64,000 nt of DNA, taken from Marinibaculum pumilum. GTDB taxonomy: Bacteria; Pseudomonadota; Alphaproteobacteria; Ferrovibrionales; Ferrovibrionaceae. The stretch spans positions 62,001 through 126,000 of the forward strand of contig NZ_JBHRTR010000015.1 in the NCBI RefSeq assembly GCF_042646425.1, given 5' to 3'. This document shows positions 1 to 7,831 of the stretch, piece by piece. Under the pieces are notes generated by a model. It saw only the letters and a program-made list of their open reading frames with translations. It did no database searches and was not told where the DNA came from. A program made the translations under genes and the position numbers. The number at the start of each line of letters is the position of its first letter. Positions within the stretch are counted from its first letter, which is position 1.

Positions 1-44
1 ATTTCCTGCAGAAAGGCGCTGCGATCCGGGTCGGGGCGGTTCAT
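1..44 (-). CDS. 5' end of an unidentified gene running off the window
   Basis: A leftward reading frame begins at ATG 44 (peptide MNRPDPDRSAFLQE) and leaves the window. GGGAG lies 9 bases upstream of this ATG; another in-frame ATG at 53 sits directly against the same purine run and is less likely. It would be divergent from the acyl-CoA dehydrogenase gene. The roughly 290 bases between the two genes (45-337) hold no other convincing gene, only short degenerate repeats of an agacgtc-like motif near 60-100, and should contain both promoters. The fragment is too short to assign a family. Confidence 0.4.
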   Translation of the reverse strand, partial: MNRPDPDRSAFLQE

Positions 45-337
45 GGCCTCCATCTCCCAAGGACAGACGTCAGGGCAGACGTCGGGGGCGGGCGTCGGGT
101 AGCGGCGGCAAAGGTACCGGTCGCTGCGCCCCCCGACAATTCCCGCACGCGGGCGCCCCCCAGGGGCTTGTTCCCGGGAAGAGCCGCGGACGCCAGCCCC
201 TGTCTTGTCGCGATACGGCGCGGCGGCCATAGTCGCGGCATCATCATGGGCCGGGTCTGGTCGACAAAAGGTTAACAGGCCGGTTCATTGTTTCCGACCC
301 CGGCATAAGGATCGGGGCAGTTTGGGGAGAGGCGTCC

Positions 338-1513
338 GTGCTGGACACAAGCCCGATGGAGAATCCCTTCGCGCTGAGCGAGGAGCAGCGCGCCTTCCAG
401 GACATGGCGCGCGCCTTCGCCGCGGAACGGCTGGCGCCGGAAGCGGCGCGCTGGGACGCGGAGAAGCATTTCCCGGTGGACGAGCTGCGCGCCGCTGCCG
501 AACTGGGACTGGCGGGGATCTATGTGCGCGACGATGTCGGCGGCTCCGGCCTGCGCCGCCGCGACGCCGCGGTGATCTTCGAGGAACTGGCCGCCGGCTG
601 CACCTCCACCGCCGCCTATATCTCGATCCACAACATGGCGGCCTGGATGATCGACCGCTTCGGCGGCGATGAGGTGCGGCAGGCGTTCCTGCCGGACCTC
701 TGCAGCATGACCCGTTTCGCCAGCTATTGCCTGACGGAACCCGGCTCCGGTTCCGACGCCGCCGCCCTGCGCACCCGCGCGGTGCGGGACGGCGACGATT
801 ACGTGCTGAACGGCACCAAGGCCTTCATCTCCGGCGGTGGCCGTGCGGATGTCTATGTCTGCATGGTGCGCACCGGCGACGACGGGCCGAAGGGCATCAC
901 CTGCATCGCGGTGGAGGCCGGGACGAAGGGCCTGGGCTTCGGTGCGCAGGAGCGGAAGATGGGTTGGAACAGCCAGCCCACTGCCATGGTGCAGTTCGAC
1001 GATTGCCGGGTGCCGGTGGCCAACCGCATCGGCGCGGAGGGCGAGGGCTTCCGCATCGCCATGGCCGGGCTGGATGGCGGCCGCATCAACATCGGTGCCT
1101 GCTCCCTGGGCGCCGCCCGCGCCTGCCTGGAAGCCGCCCGCGACTATGCCATGGACCGGAAGCAGTTCGGCCAGGCGATCGCGGACTTCCAGGCCAACCA
1201 GTTCAAGCTGGCCGACATGGCGACGGAGTTGGAGGCGGCGCGGCTGATGATCCATGCCGCGGCCGCCCGGCTGGATGCGAAGGACCCGGAGGCTACCGTG
1301 CATTGCGCGATGGCGAAGCGGTTCGCCACCGATGCCGGCTTCCGCATCTGCAACGACGCGCTGCAGCTGCATGGCGGCTATGGCTATCTGATGGACTATC
1401 CGATCGAGCGCTTCGTGCGCGACACAAGGGTGCACCAGATCCTGGAGGGCACCAACGAGATCATGCGCCTGATCATCGCCCGGCGCATCCTGGGCGGCTG
1501 GCAGCTCGCCTGA
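338..1513 (+). CDS. acyl-CoA dehydrogenase, isobutyryl-CoA dehydrogenase-like
   Basis: Flavoprotein of 391 residues with the complete acyl-CoA dehydrogenase architecture: N-terminal helical domain, central beta domain with the FAD-contact stretch YCLTEPGSGSDA, and C-terminal helical domain. The catalytic glutamate is E370 in LEGTNEIMR. The start is GTG 338, because GGGGAGA sits 7 bases upstream; an in-frame ATG at 356 is the alternative. The next two genes encode 3-hydroxyisobutyryl-CoA hydrolase and 3-hydroxyisobutyrate dehydrogenase. This makes oxidation of isobutyryl-CoA to methacrylyl-CoA in valine degradation the likely reaction, with electrons passing to ETF. Substrate specificity is inferred from context; a broader short or branched chain specificity is possible. 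Confidence 0.9.
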   Translation: MLDTSPMENPFALSEEQRAFQDMARAFAAERLAPEAARWDAEKHFPVDELRAAAELGLAGIYVRDDVGGSGLRRRDAAVIFEELAAGCTSTAAYISIHNMAAWMIDRFGGDEVRQAFLPDLCSMTRFASYCLTEPGSGSDAAALRTRAVRDGDDYVLNGTKAFISGGGRADVYVCMVRTGDDGPKGITCIAVEAGTKGLGFGAQERKMGWNSQPTAMVQFDDCRVPVANRIGAEGEGFRIAMAGLDGGRINIGACSLGAARACLEAARDYAMDRKQFGQAIADFQANQFKLADMATELEAARLMIHAAAARLDAKDPEATVHCAMAKRFATDAGFRICNDALQLHGGYGYLMDYPIERFVRDTRVHQILEGTNEIMRLIIARRILGGWQLA

Positions 1514-1545
1514 CGGCGCGCCGAGCTTATTCAACGGGAACAGGT

Positions 1546-2613
1546 ATGAGTGAGAGCAGCGAAGAGATCCTCTTTTCCGCCGAGGGCGGTGTCGGCCATG
1601 TCCTGATGAACCGGCCGCAGGCGCTGAACGCGCTGACCTACGACATGTGCGTGGCGTTCCGCCGGCAGCTGGCCGCCTGGGCGGAGGATCCGGCGATCGG
1701 CTGCGTCGTGGTCGAGGGCGCCGGCGACCGCGCCTTCTGCGCCGGCGGCGATATCCGCCGCCTGCATGACGAGGGCCGCGCCGGCGGCAGCTATCCGCGC
1801 GACTTCTACGGCGAGGAATATCTGGGCAATTCCGCCATCCACCACTTTCCGAAGCCCTACATCGCCCTGATGGACGGCATCGTGATGGGCGGCGGCGTGG
1901 GCTGGTCGGTGCATGGCGGCCATCGGGTGATCACCCAGAAGACCCTTTTCGCCATGCCGGAAACCGGCATCGGCCTGTTTCCCGATGTGGGCGGCAGCTT
2001 CTTCATGCCGCGGCTGGAGGGCGAGCTGGGCATGTACCTGGCGTTAACCGGCAACCGGCTGAAGGCGGCCGATACCCTGGCGGCCGGCATCGGCACGATC
2101 TATGTGCCGCAGGAGCGCCTGCCGGAGGTGCTGGCCGCCCTGCGCGCCGCCGGCCCGCGCAGCAAGGCGGAGGTGGCGGACGTCCTGCGCGGCTTCGGCG
2201 CCTTCCCGGGGGAAGCGGAGCTGCCGGCCTACCGGGCCCGCATCGACCGCCATTTCGCGCATGACAGTGTCGAGGCGATCCTGGACTCGCTGGAGGGGGA
2301 GTCCGACGAGTGGGCGAAGGAGGTGGCGAAGACCCTGCGGACGAAGTCGCCGACCTCGCTGAAGGTCACCTTCCGGCAGATGCGGCAGGGCGCGAAGCTG
2401 GATTTCGACGCCTGCATGCGCATGGAATGGCGCATGGTGAACGAGGTGATGCGCAACCACGACTTCTACGAAGGCGTCCGCGCGGTGATCATCGACAAGG
2501 ACCAGAAGCCCGCCTGGAAGCCGGCCAGCGTGGAAGAGGTGTCGAAGGAGGCGGTCGACGCCTATTTCGCCGCCCGGCCGGGCGACGAGCTGCCGCTGGG
2601 ATCTGCCGGCTGA
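1546..2613 (+). CDS. 3-hydroxyisobutyryl-CoA hydrolase (HIBCH-type crotonase)
   Basis: Crotonase-fold protein of 355 residues, longer than an ordinary enoyl-CoA hydratase and matching the HIBCH group. The oxyanion-hole segments are FCAGGDIRRL (about 64-73) and DGIVMGGGVGWS. The hallmark PETGIGLFPDVGGSFF carries the catalytic pair E139 and D147. In valine degradation the family hydrolyses 3-hydroxyisobutyryl-CoA to free 3-hydroxyisobutyrate. The start at ATG 1546 gives the normal N-terminus; reading can continue far upstream in this frame only because the frame is open across the dehydrogenase gene. It lies 32 bases after the acyl-CoA dehydrogenase and 47 bases before the next pathway gene, so the three are probably cotranscribed. 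Confidence 0.9.
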   Translation: MSESSEEILFSAEGGVGHVLMNRPQALNALTYDMCVAFRRQLAAWAEDPAIGCVVVEGAGDRAFCAGGDIRRLHDEGRAGGSYPRDFYGEEYLGNSAIHHFPKPYIALMDGIVMGGGVGWSVHGGHRVITQKTLFAMPETGIGLFPDVGGSFFMPRLEGELGMYLALTGNRLKAADTLAAGIGTIYVPQERLPEVLAALRAAGPRSKAEVADVLRGFGAFPGEAELPAYRARIDRHFAHDSVEAILDSLEGESDEWAKEVAKTLRTKSPTSLKVTFRQMRQGAKLDFDACMRMEWRMVNEVMRNHDFYEGVRAVIIDKDQKPAWKPASVEEVSKEAVDAYFAARPGDELPLGSAG

Positions 2614-2660
2614 GGCACGGCGCGGGATAGGCGACACAAGGAAGAGGGGAAGAAACGCAG

Positions 2661-3557
2661 ATGTCCAAGATCGGCTTTATCGGCACCGGCAATATGGGTG
2701 GCCCCATGGCCGTGAACCTGGTGAAGGCGGGCCACGAGGTGACGGCTTTCGACCTTTCGCCGGCCCTGCTGGAGCCGGTGACGGAAGCCGGCGGCCGCGC
2801 GGCCGGCAGCATCGCCGAGGCGGTGTCGGGCGCTGAGATCGTCGTCTCCATGCTGCCGGCGGGCAAGCATGTGCGCAGCGTCTACGAGGATGCGGGCGGC
2901 GTGCTGGCCAGCGCCGGCGCCGGGACCCTGCTGATCGACAGCTCCACCATCGATGTCGACAGCGCCCGCGCCGTCAGCGCGGCGGCGGCGAAGGCCGGCC
3001 TGGCCATGGTCGACGCGCCGGTCTCCGGCGGTGTCGCGGCGGCCGCCGGCGGCAGCCTGACCTTCATGGTCGGCGGCCCGGCGGAGGCCTTCGCGCGCGC
3101 CGAGCCGGTGCTGCAGGCGATGGGCAAGACCATCGTCCATGCCGGCGATGCCGGGGCCGGGCAGGCGGCGAAGATCTGCAACAACATGATCCTCGGCATC
3201 TCGATGATCGCTGTGTCCGAGGCCTTCGCCCTGGCGGAGAAGCTCGGCCTGGACCATCAGAAGCTGTTCGACATCTCCTCCAAGGCCTCCGGCCAGTGCT
3301 GGTCGATGACCAGCTACTGCCCGGTGCCGGGGCCGGTGCCGACCTCGCCCGCCAACCGCGACTACAAGCCCGGCTTCACTGCCGCGATGATGCTGAAGGA
3401 CCTGCGCCTGGCGCACGAGGCCGCCGCGGCCGCCGGCGCGGCGACGCCGCTCGGCCGCCATGCGGAGGACCTCTACACCCAGTATGCGGAGGGCGAGGGG
3501 CAGGGCGCCGTCGACTTCTCCGGCATCATCAAGATGATCCGCAGCCTCGATGGCTGA
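2661..3557 (+). CDS. mmsB: 3-hydroxyisobutyrate dehydrogenase
   Basis: NAD-dependent beta-hydroxyacid dehydrogenase of 298 residues. It has the Rossmann motif GFIGTGNMGGPM (5-16), the substrate-binding signature DAPVSGG (118-124), and the catalytic lysine K171 in GQAAKICNNMILG. It oxidises 3-hydroxyisobutyrate to methylmalonate semialdehyde. A gaagagggga purine run precedes ATG 2661. It follows the HIBCH gene that makes its substrate. No methylmalonate-semialdehyde dehydrogenase is seen in this window; that step must be encoded elsewhere, perhaps left of position 1. Confidence 0.93.
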   Translation: MSKIGFIGTGNMGGPMAVNLVKAGHEVTAFDLSPALLEPVTEAGGRAAGSIAEAVSGAEIVVSMLPAGKHVRSVYEDAGGVLASAGAGTLLIDSSTIDVDSARAVSAAAAKAGLAMVDAPVSGGVAAAAGGSLTFMVGGPAEAFARAEPVLQAMGKTIVHAGDAGAGQAAKICNNMILGISMIAVSEAFALAEKLGLDHQKLFDISSKASGQCWSMTSYCPVPGPVPTSPANRDYKPGFTAAMMLKDLRLAHEAAAAAGAATPLGRHAEDLYTQYAEGEGQGAVDFSGIIKMIRSLDG

Positions 3558-4371
3558 CGGGGCGCCGACACTTCGGGAGGATGATGGCGCGGTCCGGGTC
3601 GAGATCCGCGACCGCATCGCCATCGTCACCCTGGACCGCGGCGACGGGCGCAACCCGATGTCCTATGCGGTGATGCGGCGGCTGACGGAGGTCGCTCTGG
3701 ACCTGGCGGAGAACGAGCACCTCTCCGCCATCGTCCTCTCCGGCACGTCATCCGTCTTTTCCGTCGGGTTCGACCTGAAGGATCCGCTGCGGGCGCAATT
3801 GGCGACCGCCGGCGCGGGCCAGCGCCTGTCGGCGGCCAAGGTCGGCCAGAAGCTGTGCCGCGCCTGGGCGGCGCTGGAGCCGCTGACCATCGTGGCGGTG
3901 GAGGGACATTGCATCGGCGGCGGTACCGCGCTGGCGGTGGCCTGCGACCTGATCGTCGCCGGCCAGGGCGCGCGCTTCCTGGTGCCGGAGATCGACCGCG
4001 GCATGAACATGAGCTGGCAGTCGGTGCCGCGGATCACCAACCTGGTCGGCCCGGCGCGGGCGAAGCGGATCTGCATCCTGGCGGAGCCGGTGGACGCGCA
4101 GACCGGCGCCGACTGGGGCCTGGTGCAGTACCTGGCGCCGGCCGGCGGCGCCCTGCAGAAGGCGCTGGAGGTGGCCGCCGTGGCCGCAGCCAAGCCGCCG
4201 ATCCCGGTGCGCATGATCAAGCGCGGGGTGGAGGCCTATGCCAGCGCCCTGGTGCATGCCACCAGCCAGATGGACGCCGACCAGTTCGCGCTCGCCACCA
4301 TGAGCGACGATTACCGCGAAGGGGTGGAGAGTTTCCTGGAGAAGCGGCCGCCGCGCTACACGGGGGAATAG
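3550..4371 (+). CDS. enoyl-CoA hydratase/isomerase family protein
   Basis: Crotonase superfamily protein of 273 residues. It starts at ATG 3550 inside the last codons of mmsB (8-base overlap), so it belongs to the same operon. The oxyanion-hole regions are FSVGFDLKD and GHCIGGGTALAVACDL. The segment after the second region reads FLVPEIDRGMNMSW, where hydratases usually carry a catalytic glutamate followed by a more canonical sequence, so the exact chemistry is uncertain. Hydration of methacrylyl-CoA would fill the gap between the dehydrogenase and the hydrolase encoded upstream, but this assignment is inferred from context. Confidence 0.75.
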   Translation: MADGAPTLREDDGAVRVEIRDRIAIVTLDRGDGRNPMSYAVMRRLTEVALDLAENEHLSAIVLSGTSSVFSVGFDLKDPLRAQLATAGAGQRLSAAKVGQKLCRAWAALEPLTIVAVEGHCIGGGTALAVACDLIVAGQGARFLVPEIDRGMNMSWQSVPRITNLVGPARAKRICILAEPVDAQTGADWGLVQYLAPAGGALQKALEVAAVAAAKPPIPVRMIKRGVEAYASALVHATSQMDADQFALATMSDDYREGVESFLEKRPPRYTGE

Positions 4372-4405
4372 GCGGCGGCCGGTCCGCACTCTCACGCTGG
4401 TTCGA

Positions 4406-4804
4406 TCAGGCCACCTCAATCAGGTCCGTGCCGTAGGAATTGTCGATGATGCAGAGCCAGCGTCCGTCCGCGGACCGCCGGAAGACATAGGTCGCACGCC
4501 GGGTCTCGGTCTGCGGGGCGCCGCCGGCAGCGACGGAATCGATCAGGCTTTCCATCAGGACCAGCGCGGTATTGCCGGCCTCCAGAACCGTCATGCGGCC
4601 CTGGCGGACAGTCAGGCGGTGGCCGAAATGAGCGGCGATCCGCTCATGCGCGGTGCGGATCTGCGCCAGGCCGCGCGCTTCCAGGCCCGGCCGGACGATC
4701 AGCACGGCATCGTCGGCATAGAACGCCATCACCGCATCGAAATCCTCCGCGCCGATGGCGCGGTCGGCCGCCTCGATCACGGCCTTCAGCGCATGTTCGG
4801 CCAT
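4406..4804 (-). CDS. SnoaL-like / SgcJ-EcaC family protein
   Basis: Small alpha-plus-beta barrel protein of 132 residues with the NTF2-like pattern: a helix followed by AEDFDAVMAFYADDAVLIV, then strands ending in WLCIIDNSYG. Family members act as isomerases, hydrolases or simple ligand-binding barrels, so no reaction can be assigned. The start at ATG 4804 is chosen because AAGGAGA lies 6 bases upstream; a longer frame reaching 4840 would run into a terminator stem. It is convergent with the crotonase gene and lies just beyond an intrinsic terminator at 4846-4866 reading in the same direction. Confidence 0.7.
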   Translation of the reverse strand: MAEHALKAVIEAADRAIGAEDFDAVMAFYADDAVLIVRPGLEARGLAQIRTAHERIAAHFGHRLTVRQGRMTVLEAGNTALVLMESLIDSVAAGGAPQTETRRATYVFRRSADGRWLCIIDNSYGTDLIEVA

Positions 4805-4840
4805 CTTCGGTCTCCTTCTCTGGTGCCGGAGACCGGGCAT

Positions 4841-4866
4841 GAAAAAGCCCGCCTCCCGGGCGGGCT
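4841..4866 (-). terminator. intrinsic terminator on the leftward strand
   Basis: Perfect 8-bp GC stem agcccgcc / ggcgggct (4846-4853 and 4859-4866) with a 5-base loop. On the minus strand it is followed by TTTTTC. It would end a leftward transcript arriving from above 4866 and lies only about 40 bases ahead of the SnoaL-like gene start at 4804. It therefore either terminates a short upstream gene (a 51-codon frame ends at 4892) or acts as an attenuator for the SnoaL-like gene. Confidence 0.7.
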
Positions 4867-4891
4867 GTCGATCGAGCGCTGCAGACGCGCG

Positions 4892-5047
4892 TCAGCCCAC
4901 CATCCGGGGGATGGCGGGAATGATCAGGGCCTGACCTGCATCTGTGCTGCGCATGCAGACAGGGGTACCACCACCGGCTCCAACGGGCAACTGCACGTCC
5001 AGCCGCGGCCATCTGCGCTCTTCATCGCTCGTTAAAACCTGTCGCAT
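4892..5047 (-). CDS. possible small protein (51 residues), unrecognised
   Basis: A leftward frame from ATG 5047 to TGA at 4892 encodes 51 residues beginning MRQVLTSDEERRWPRLDVQL. An intrinsic terminator follows about 25 bases later, which is the main support. The N-terminal segment has an RRWPR (R-x3-R) element followed by LDVQLPV, which resembles the start of PilZ domains. The rest of a PilZ domain, including its second motif, is missing. No good ribosome-binding site is visible and codon use is only moderately GC-rich. It could equally be a fragment of a decayed gene, or the transcript could be a small RNA. Confidence 0.3.
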   Translation of the reverse strand: MRQVLTSDEERRWPRLDVQLPVGAGGGTPVCMRSTDAGQALIIPAIPRMVG

Positions 5048-5108
5048 AGACCGGGGCCGGCCTGCGGGCTCTTGCGCAAAGCAACTGTGATACAAGGACG
5101 TTCCGGCA

Positions 5109-6917
5109 ATGACCGTGGCTCTCCACACCCTCCGAGGGGGCACCTACTTCATCCTCGGCCTCTTGCTGGCCTGCGCCGTCGCGCTGGTCGCCTTCTGGCT
5201 CCTCTACCAGGGGGCCCAGGAGGAACAGCAGGCCGCCTATGAGCAGCGCTATGTCTCCTACCTCCTGGCGGACGAGCTGCGGCAGAGCTCCGACGACCTG
5301 ACCGGCCTGGCCCGCAGCTTCGTCTCCACCGGCGACCAGCGCTTCGCGGACATGTACTGGGACGTGCTGGCGATCCGCAACGGCGAGAAGCCGCGCCCCC
5401 AGGGCTACAACCGCATCTACTGGGACTTCGTGGCTGCCGACGGCCGTCCGCCGCGGCCGGCGGAGGGGGCCGTGTCGCTGAACGCGCTCATGCGGCAGGC
5501 AGGCTTCACGCAGGAGGAGTTCGGCAAGCTGGAGACGGCCCAGAAGAACTCCGACGGCCTTGTCGCGCTGGAGGAGGAGGCGATGAACGCGGTCAACGGC
5601 CTGTTCCGCGATGCGTCCGGCAAGTACAGCGTCAAGGGCGAGCCGGACCTGGCGAAGGCGCGTGCGCTGATGTTCAGCGACGACTACTTCACCTACAAGG
5701 CGCGGATCATGAAGCCGATCGACGAGTTCTTCGTCCTGCTGGACCGCCGGACTGCGGGCCGGGTCGCTGTCGCAGAGGGTGCGGTCACCACCTACGGATG
5801 GCTGTTCGGCATCGCGATCGCGTTTACCCTGCTGCTGCTCAGTGTGGCGGCATGGGCCATGCTGCGGCGTGTCCTGGCGCCGATCGGACGGCTGCGCCTG
5901 GCGATGCTGCGCCTGGCCGACCGGCACATGGACGAACCGGTGCCGGAGACCGCGCGCCGCGACGAGATCGGCGAGATGGCGCAGGCCGTGCAGGTGTTCA
6001 AGGACGGGCTGATCGAGAACGACCGGCTGCAGGCGGAGCAGGCCGCCGCGCAGCAGGCCGCCGTCGAGCGCGGCCGCCGGCTGGACGAGCTGACACAGGG
6101 CTTCGAGGCGGCGGTGGCCGCCTCGCTGGAGGCGATGGGCGGCGCCTCGGGCAGCCTGGATGCCGCCGCCGGATCGATGACCGAGATTGCCGACCGGGCG
6201 CGCGACCAGTCCGCCTCGGTCTCCGCCAGTTCCACCCAGGCGGCGGCGAACGTGCAGACCGTGGCCTCGGCGGCGGAGGAGCTGTCGAGCTCGATCCAGG
6301 AGATTGCGCGCCAGGTGCAGGATTCCGCCGGCATGTCGCAGCGCGCCGTGGCGCAGGCGGAGAGCACGCAGCAGACCGTCCGCCAGCTGGCCGCGGTCGG
6401 CGAGCGGATCGGCGAGGTGGTGGAGTTGATCTCCGACATCGCCGCGCAGACCAACCTGCTGGCCCTGAATGCCACGATCGAGGCGGCGCGGGCCGGCGAG
6501 GCGGGCAAGGGCTTCGCCGTGGTCGCCTCGGAGGTGAAGAACCTGGCGACCCAGACCGGCCGCGCGACCGAGGATATCGGCCGGCAGATCGCGGAGATCC
6601 AGAGCGCCACCAGCGGCGCGGTCGGCGATATCGAGAAGATCGCCGATGTGGTCCAGTCCCTCAACGGCATCGCCGGCTCGATCGCCGCAGCGGTGGAAGA
6701 GCAAAGCGCGGCCACCAACGAGATCGCGCGCAACGTGCAGGAGGCCGCGACAGGCACCCAGCAGGTCACCGAAGCGGTGACCGGCCTGGACGCCAATTCG
6801 GATGCCGCCAGCAGGGCGGCGACCGATGTCGGCGCGGCGGTTTCGGCGCTTGGCGGGACCACCAACCGGCTGCGCAGCGATGTCGAGGGCTTCCTGCAGG
6901 GCGTGAAGGCGGCCTGA
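5109..6917 (+). CDS. methyl-accepting chemotaxis protein
   Basis: Transmembrane chemoreceptor of 602 residues. A first membrane helix (about 12-33) is followed by a periplasmic, mostly helical sensing region of about 190 residues. A second membrane helix (about 228-252) leads into a HAMP segment with the usual P at LAPIGRLRLAM. The long cytoplasmic coiled coil has the conserved hairpin tip DIAAQTNLLALNATIEAARA and then GFAVVASEVKNLA. The tip binds CheA and CheW. The protein ends GFLQGVKAA, so there is no C-terminal CheR-docking pentapeptide. Start ATG 5109 has AAGGACG upstream. The ligand is unknown; it stands alone, away from other chemotaxis genes. Confidence 0.92.
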   Translation: MTVALHTLRGGTYFILGLLLACAVALVAFWLLYQGAQEEQQAAYEQRYVSYLLADELRQSSDDLTGLARSFVSTGDQRFADMYWDVLAIRNGEKPRPQGYNRIYWDFVAADGRPPRPAEGAVSLNALMRQAGFTQEEFGKLETAQKNSDGLVALEEEAMNAVNGLFRDASGKYSVKGEPDLAKARALMFSDDYFTYKARIMKPIDEFFVLLDRRTAGRVAVAEGAVTTYGWLFGIAIAFTLLLLSVAAWAMLRRVLAPIGRLRLAMLRLADRHMDEPVPETARRDEIGEMAQAVQVFKDGLIENDRLQAEQAAAQQAAVERGRRLDELTQGFEAAVAASLEAMGGASGSLDAAAGSMTEIADRARDQSASVSASSTQAAANVQTVASAAEELSSSIQEIARQVQDSAGMSQRAVAQAESTQQTVRQLAAVGERIGEVVELISDIAAQTNLLALNATIEAARAGEAGKGFAVVASEVKNLATQTGRATEDIGRQIAEIQSATSGAVGDIEKIADVVQSLNGIAGSIAAAVEEQSAATNEIARNVQEAATGTQQVTEAVTGLDANSDAASRAATDVGAAVSALGGTTNRLRSDVEGFLQGVKAA

Positions 6918-6936
6918 TCGGGGGCACCAGGTTTCC

Positions 6937-6967
6937 GGTGCGGCGGTGCCGTCAGGGCCGCCGCACC
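6937..6967. repeat. GC-rich inverted repeat between convergent genes
   Basis: Perfect 10-bp arms GGTGCGGCGG (6937-6946) and CCGCCGCACC (6958-6967) with an 11-base loop lie between the chemoreceptor stop (6917) and the 3' end of the convergent NlpC/P60 gene (6952), overlapping the last codons of the latter. No T-run follows on either strand. It may be a pause or Rho-dependent end site, or an mRNA-stabilising hairpin; it is not a classical terminator. Confidence 0.4.
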
Positions 6968-7824
6968 GCCACCTGGCTCCAGTCGTCGCCGAAAACCTCG
7001 GCGAAGAAATCCGCGACCGGCTGCTCGATCACCCGCATGTGACGGGTGCCCTCGGCATGGATCACGGCCGGCCCGGTGACGATGCCGACATGGCCGCGGC
7101 CATAGACCAGGTCGCCAGGGACAAGATCGCGGACACCTGTCGCGGCCACTGCATCCGCGAAATGGGCCTGCTGCATGTCGCTGTCGCGCGGCACCGGCCG
7201 GCCAAGGTCCTGGAAGGCACGCTGCACCAGACCGGAGCAGTCGATGCCCGCGAAGCTCTTGCCCGCCCAGAGATAGGGCGCGCCCAGATAGAGCCGCGCC
7301 GCGGCCAGCAGGTCGGGGCTGGTGGGCGGGGATGCCGACAGGGCTGCCTGCGCCACGAAGCCGCCGCCCTGCAGTTGTCGATAGAAGGTGCGGCGGGTCT
7401 CCAACGGCGCGGCGTCGGTCAGGGTCACCCGCGCATGGCGCGGCAGGGTGTCCAGGATCGCCGTCTTCAGGTCCGGTTCAGCAAAGACGAAGGCGAGCGG
7501 ATTGGCGATCCAGGCGGTGTCGCCGGCCGGCATGTCCGGCGACAGGGCGGCCACCGGAATGTAGCCGACATAACCGTCGTCTTCGCTCTGGCACCAGGCC
7601 CAGCCGTCCCGCCGCTCGAACACGCCGACAGGCTCGCCGGCGGTGAAGTAGGTGTCGACCGCCGTCGCAGGGTCGGGGGCCGGGCGCACCGGCACCAGGC
7701 CGGTCGCGATCCGGGCCGGCTGCGCCGCGACGTAGCGCTCCGCGGCGACGGTATCGCGCAGCCGTTCGTCGGCGAGGTCGGGGCGGCAGGCGTTGAGGCG
7801 CCTGTCGGGGGAGGTGCCGGCCAT
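6952..7824 (-). CDS. NlpC/P60 family cell-wall peptidase
   Basis: Protein of 290 residues. The N-terminal two thirds resemble paired SH3-like modules (RRDGWAWCQSEDDGYVGYIP and a second copy). The C-terminal NlpC/P60 domain begins near PYLWAGKSFAGIDCSGLV, with catalytic C196, H245 in GRGHVGIVTG and H256 in VIHAEG. This family cleaves gamma-D-glutamyl-diamino acid bonds in peptidoglycan peptides. I see no signal peptide from this start. ATG 7824 lies 7 bases after the stop of the flavin monooxygenase gene, so the two are likely cotranscribed; a longer frame to 7875 would overlap that gene. An identical domain order is common in alphaproteobacteria. Confidence 0.88.
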   Translation of the reverse strand: MAGTSPDRRLNACRPDLADERLRDTVAAERYVAAQPARIATGLVPVRPAPDPATAVDTYFTAGEPVGVFERRDGWAWCQSEDDGYVGYIPVAALSPDMPAGDTAWIANPLAFVFAEPDLKTAILDTLPRHARVTLTDAAPLETRRTFYRQLQGGGFVAQAALSASPPTSPDLLAAARLYLGAPYLWAGKSFAGIDCSGLVQRAFQDLGRPVPRDSDMQQAHFADAVAATGVRDLVPGDLVYGRGHVGIVTGPAVIHAEGTRHMRVIEQPVADFFAEVFGDDWSQVAVRRP

Positions 7825-7831
7825 GCGGCGG

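Noticed and set aside
272..1534. Long open frame on the minus strand opposite the acyl-CoA dehydrogenase
   Set aside because: GC-rich shadow frame. The plus strand encodes a complete enzyme with all catalytic motifs, and the minus translation is low-complexity with no recognisable domain.
4619..5035. Plus-strand 138-residue frame before the chemoreceptor gene
   Set aside because: It crosses the minus-strand SnoaL-like gene and the terminator stem and has no domain; the minus-strand reading is better supported.
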